NCBI GenBank assembly: GCA_018898235.1
Contig: JAHIJU010000191.1
Location: 1-9,299 of the forward strand
Source: Actinomycetota bacterium
GTDB lineage: Bacteria > Actinomycetota > Actinomycetes > Actinomycetales > Cellulomonadaceae
Length of the DNA stretch: 9,299 bases
Direction of reading: 5' to 3'
Shown here piece after piece: positions 6,887 to 9,299 of this stretch. Both the position numbers and the translations under genes were made by a program. How positions within the stretch are numbered: position 1 is the first letter of the stretch; the number at the start of each line of letters is the position of its first letter. Under the pieces are notes generated by a model. It was not told the DNA's origin and ran no database searches. It saw only the letters and a program-made list of their open reading frames with translations.

Positions 6887-7814
6887 CGCCCGCCTTCGGG
6901 TGGGTCTGGACATCGGCGGGTCCAAGACGCAGGCCGTCGTGATCGATGACGACGGCGCGGTGCTGGCGACCGCCCGCACCCCCACGGTCCCCGGCGTGGC
7001 GGGGGTGCTCGAGGTCGCCGCCGCCACGGTCGCGCAGGCGCTCGCGGCCGCCGGCATCGAGCGCCCCCGCGCCGTCGGTGTTGGCCTGCCCGGCGTCGTC
7101 GATTCCGAGGGTGGCGTGGTCGAGCACGCGGTCAACCTCGGAATCCGGGAGCCGGTGGGGTTGGCGGGGCTGCTGGCGGGGCGGTTGGGGGTGGCGGTGC
7201 GATGCGAGAACGACCTGAATGCGGCGACGATCGGTGCCCGCCGGGTGCTGGTCGGCAGCGGGGACGGGGACGTGGACGATCTCGCGTTCCTGGCGCTAGG
7301 AACCGGGCTGGCCGCGGGCCTGCTGCTCGACGGTCGCCTGCGGCGCGGCTCGCACGGTGCCGCGGGCGAGATCGGGCACCTGATCCATGTGGCGGGCGGG
7401 CTGGTGTGCCCCTGCGGCCAACGCGGCTGCCTCGAGCGCTACGCGTCCGGCTCGGCGTTGGACGCGGCCTGGCCGTCGGCCGACGGTGTGCCGGCACCGG
7501 TCGCGGTGTTCGCTGCGGCGCAGGCAGGGGACGCGCGGGCCCAGCAGGTGCGGGCGACGTTCGTCGAGGCGCTCGCCGCAGCCGTCCGGGTGCTCGTGCT
7601 CACCTGCGACGTGCGCCGCGTCGTCATCGGCGGCGGGGTGGCAGCCCTGGGGGTCCCACTGCTCGACGCGCTCACGGCCGAGCTGGCCACCCAGGCGTAC
7701 GGTTCGGCATTCCTGCGGTCCCTGGCCATCGCCGACCGGGTCCGACTCGCACCGGCGGGGCTCCCTGTCGGTGCTTTCGGTGCGGCGCTGCTCGCACCTG
7801 ACGAGGAGGTCTGA
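6870..7814 (+). CDS. ROK-family sugar kinase, probably amino-sugar (GlcNAc-type) kinase
   Basis: This 314-residue cytosolic kinase would phosphorylate the imported sugar at C6 using ATP. Motifs in order: the phosphate-binding LDIGGSKTQAV (13-23), VGLPGVVDSEGG (71-82), the sugar- and catalytic-site END of CENDLNAAT (113-115, D115 the expected base), GTGLAAG (144-150), GEIGH (166-170, zinc histidine) and CPCGQRGC (180-187, zinc cysteines). Unlike the ROK regulator in this locus, it has no helix-turn-helix and keeps the ATP motif. GTG 6870 was chosen because the family usually has a few residues before VGLDIGG; GTG 6900 would cut into the first strand. Neither has a strong ribosome site, so translation probably depends on the overlapping permease gene. 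The stop shares a base with nagB. Position next to nagB favours GlcNAc or glucosamine over glucose, but glucokinase activity is not excluded. Confidence 0.9.
   Translation: MRSRADARLRVGLDIGGSKTQAVVIDDDGAVLATARTPTVPGVAGVLEVAAATVAQALAAAGIERPRAVGVGLPGVVDSEGGVVEHAVNLGIREPVGLAGLLAGRLGVAVRCENDLNAATIGARRVLVGSGDGDVDDLAFLALGTGLAAGLLLDGRLRRGSHGAAGEIGHLIHVAGGLVCPCGQRGCLERYASGSALDAAWPSADGVPAPVAVFAAAQAGDARAQQVRATFVEALAAAVRVLVLTCDVRRVVIGGGVAALGVPLLDALTAELATQAYGSAFLRSLAIADRVRLAPAGLPVGAFGAALLAPDEEV
7101..7145. repeat. 10-bp inverted repeat inside the ROK kinase gene sharing the hairpin core
   Basis: GATTCCGAGG (7101-7110) and CCTCGGAATC (7136-7145) are perfect reverse complements separated by 25 bases. The same two 10-mers form the core of the intergenic hairpin at 4870-4879 and 4905-4914. 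The codons they fall in encode DSEG and NLGI of the kinase, so coincidence is possible. Confidence 0.7.
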
Positions 7815-8596
7815 TGGAGGTCGTCATCGCCCCGGTCGATGCGCTGGCTGGGCTCGCTGCGGATGCGATCGAGACGCTGGTGCGTGCTCGGCCGGAGGCA
7901 GTGCTCGGGCTCGCCACGGGGTCGAGCCCGCTGGCGGTCTACGACGAGCTGGTGCGCCGGCACACCGAGCAGGGACTGTCGTTCGCGCGGGCCCGGGCCT
8001 TCACGCTCGACGAGTACGTGGGCCTGGCGGCCGACCACCCCCAGCGCTACCGCAACGTCATCGCCCGCGAGCTCACCGACCGGATCGACCTGGACCCGGC
8101 CCGCGTCGCAGGGCCGGACGGGTCGGCCGCCGACCTTCCTGCCGCGTGCGCCGCGTACGAGCAGGCGATCTCGGCCGCCGGGGGCATCGATCTGCAGATC
8201 CTCGGCATCGGGACCGACGGGCACATCGCCTTCAACGAGCCGGGGTCGTCGTTGGCCTCGCGCACGCGGGTCAAGACGTTGACGATGCAGACGCGTCAGG
8301 ACAATGCGCGGTTCTTCGACGACGACCCGTCGGCCGTTCCGAACCACTGCGTGACCCAGGGCATCGGCACGATCCTGGCCGCCAGCCACCTGGTGCTGCT
8401 GGCCACCGGGCGGGCGAAGGCCGAGGCCGTGCACCAGCTGGTCGAAGGCCCGGTGAGCGCCATGTGGCCGGCCACCGCCCTGCAGCTGCACCCCCACGTG
8501 AGCGTGCTCGTGGACGACGCCGCGGCCGGTCGGCTGCAGCTTGCCGACCACTTCCGCCAGACCTGGGCCGCCAAGCCGGCCTGGCAGGGGCTGTAG
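7814..8596 (+). CDS. nagB: Glucosamine-6-phosphate deaminase
   Basis: This 260-residue cytosolic enzyme converts glucosamine-6-phosphate to fructose-6-phosphate and ammonia, the committing step of amino-sugar catabolism. Length matches the family (about 260). Key motifs are GLATGSSP (32-39, phosphate loop), TLDEYVG (64-70, D66 matching catalytic Asp72 of E. coli NagB), and GIGTDGHIAFNEP (131-143, with D135, H137 and E142 matching the Asp141/His143/Glu148 triad). NHCVTQGIGTIL (177-188) and GRAKAEA (199-205, with K202 matching Lys208) follow, and VEGPVSAMWPATALQLHP closes the active site. ATG 7814 overlaps the kinase stop (TGATG) and has GAGGAGG at 7803-7809, four bases away. It is the last gene of the amino-sugar locus. 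No clear intrinsic terminator follows in the 41-base gap. Confidence 0.97.
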   Translation: MEVVIAPVDALAGLAADAIETLVRARPEAVLGLATGSSPLAVYDELVRRHTEQGLSFARARAFTLDEYVGLAADHPQRYRNVIARELTDRIDLDPARVAGPDGSAADLPAACAAYEQAISAAGGIDLQILGIGTDGHIAFNEPGSSLASRTRVKTLTMQTRQDNARFFDDDPSAVPNHCVTQGIGTILAASHLVLLATGRAKAEAVHQLVEGPVSAMWPATALQLHPHVSVLVDDAAAGRLQLADHFRQTWAAKPAWQGL

Positions 8597-8624
8597 CCAC
8601 CGGGGTTCGTGTGGGTGCCCGCCG

Positions 8625-8630
8625 TAGACT
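8625..8630 (+). promoter_or_regulatory. Probable -10 element giving a leaderless DUF3039 mRNA
   Basis: TAGACT fits the TAnnnT -10 pattern (four of six to TATAAT) and ends seven bases before ATG 8638, with no ribosome site between. Transcription would start at the A of the ATG. The -35 region around 8601-8607 is G-rich and weak, as is common in actinobacteria. It separates this gene transcriptionally from the nagB locus. Confidence 0.6.
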
Positions 8631-8637
8631 TGTGCCC

Positions 8638-9033
8638 ATGACCTCCCAGCCGCTGCCGCCCACCGGTCCTGACGAACCGTCGGGACCTGGCGGTCCGGGC
8701 GGCCCGGATGCGGGCACCGCGCTGCTGGAGCGTGAGGAGACCCGCGAGCAGGTCGAACCGGGGGACCACGAGCGGTTCGCGCACTACGTGCGCAAGGAGC
8801 GGATCCTGCAGTCCGCGGTGAGCGGCAAACCCGTCGTCGCACTGTGCGGGAAGGTCTGGGTGCCCGGTCGCGATCCGAGCAAGTTCCCGGTGTGCCCCGC
8901 CTGCAAGGCGATCCTGGAGGGCATGGGCGCCGGCGGTGGGGACGGCGACGGCACGGGTGACGACAAGGGCGGGTCCGGCGGGTCGGGGCGGCGTTGGGGC
9001 TTCGGCCGCGGCGGCTCCTCGGACGGGCGGTGA
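8638..9033 (+). CDS. DUF3039-family small protein
   Basis: This is a 131-residue protein of unknown function recognised as the actinobacterial DUF3039 family. A Pro/Gly-rich N-terminus (5-25) is followed by the conserved core, about residues 26-95: LLEREETREQVEPGDHERFAHYVRKE, then a segment with C70 in ALCGKVW and C86/C89 in CPACK. The CPxCK pair, C70 and possibly H49 could bind a zinc ion; this is inferred. The tail (97-131) is Gly/Asp/Ser-rich and probably disordered. ATG 8638 is supported by the -10 element seven bases upstream, which implies leaderless translation. Its last four bases overlap the GTG of an SF2 helicase gene, and from memory this neighbourhood recurs in actinobacteria. A nucleic-acid-linked partner role is plausible but unproven. 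Confidence 0.85.
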   Translation: MTSQPLPPTGPDEPSGPGGPGGPDAGTALLEREETREQVEPGDHERFAHYVRKERILQSAVSGKPVVALCGKVWVPGRDPSKFPVCPACKAILEGMGAGGGDGDGTGDDKGGSGGSGRRWGFGRGGSSDGR

Positions 9034-9299
9034 GCGCGGGCCCCTCGTCCGCGTCGCCGTCGTCGCCCCCCGTTCCGCCGCACGTGTCGCGGGCGGCCTC
9101 GCTGCCGCCTGCCTACCCGGCGCGTGCTTCCTGGGGGACGGCCCAGCGGCTACGGGCGTGGCAGGCGCAGGCGCTCGTGGCCTACCGCGAGAAGGCTGCC
9201 CGTGACTTCCTGGCGGTCGCGACCCCGGGCGCGGGCAAGACGACGTTCGCGCTGCGCGTGGCTGCCGAGCTGCTGGAGGCGGGGACGGTCCGCCGGATC
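9030..9299 (+). CDS. SF2 (DEAD/DEAH-box type) helicase, N-terminal fragment
   Basis: Ninety codons are visible before the window edge. After a Ser/Pro/Ala-rich, probably flexible N-terminus (1-35), RLRAWQAQALVAYREKAARDFLAVATPGAGKTTFAL shows the pattern of a superfamily-2 ATPase: a Q-like RxWQxxAL motif (40-49) and a Walker A loop, ATPGAGKT (64-71), with K70 as the phosphate-binding lysine. The DExH box and the second RecA-like domain lie beyond the edge, so the subclass is uncertain. GTG 9030 was chosen because it overlaps the DUF3039 stop as GTGA; only a weak purine stretch (GGACGGG, 9021-9027) precedes it, which suggests translational coupling. Starts further in, before the RLRAWQ motif, cannot be excluded. 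Confidence 0.82.
   Translation, partial: MSAGPSSASPSSPPVPPHVSRAASLPPAYPARASWGTAQRLRAWQAQALVAYREKAARDFLAVATPGAGKTTFALRVAAELLEAGTVRRI

Noticed and set aside
5882..7135. A 417-codon minus-strand open frame opposite permease 2 and the ROK kinase
   Set aside because: It spans two well-supported plus-strand genes and its translation is a low-complexity Arg/Glu/Asp/Pro-rich sequence.
7387..8637. A plus-strand frame that would extend DUF3039 far upstream through nagB
   Set aside because: It is an out-of-frame shadow of the kinase and nagB; the DUF3039 core starts after 8638, with a -10 element just before it.
7439..8842. A 467-codon minus-strand open frame opposite the kinase, nagB and DUF3039
   Set aside because: It crosses three real genes, has a low-complexity translation and no ribosome site was found.

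Overview
The window is very GC-rich, with G or C at nearly every third codon position, and has GTG starts, short leaders, and a DUF3039 gene joined to an SF2 helicase gene. These traits point to a high-GC actinobacterium. A Micrococcales genome of the Cellulomonas type would fit, but that is an inference. No rRNA, tRNA, insertion sequence or CRISPR array was seen.

Left end (1-1986): glucose-6-phosphate isomerase (pgi, minus strand, cut by the window edge) lies divergent from a PfkB/ribokinase-family sugar kinase of unknown substrate. A 229-base gap follows. It holds a four-unit 9-bp tandem repeat, a direct repeat with an 11-bp period, and a good promoter whose -10 region lies inside an imperfect palindrome.

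Centre (2216-8596): six co-directional genes form an amino-sugar uptake and catabolism locus. In order they are a ROK-family repressor, a lipoprotein sugar-binding protein, two CUT1 (MalF/MalG-type) permeases, a ROK sugar kinase and glucosamine-6-phosphate deaminase (nagB). From the second permease onward the genes overlap by 1 to 17 bases. The transported sugar is probably GlcNAc, chitobiose or a related amino sugar: it would be imported, phosphorylated by the ROK kinase, deacetylated by a NagA encoded elsewhere, and converted by NagB to fructose-6-phosphate, which Pgi connects to glucose-6-phosphate. No ABC ATPase and no nagA are present. A shared ATPase of the MsiK type would be needed. A perfect 19-bp inverted repeat sits between the binding-protein gene and the first permease gene, where it could set a high ratio of binding protein to permease.

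Right end (8638-9299): a small DUF3039 protein with a cysteine pair, apparently transcribed from its own leaderless promoter, overlaps by four bases the start of an SF2 (DEAD/DEAH-type) helicase gene cut by the window edge. This pair is the least understood part of the window.
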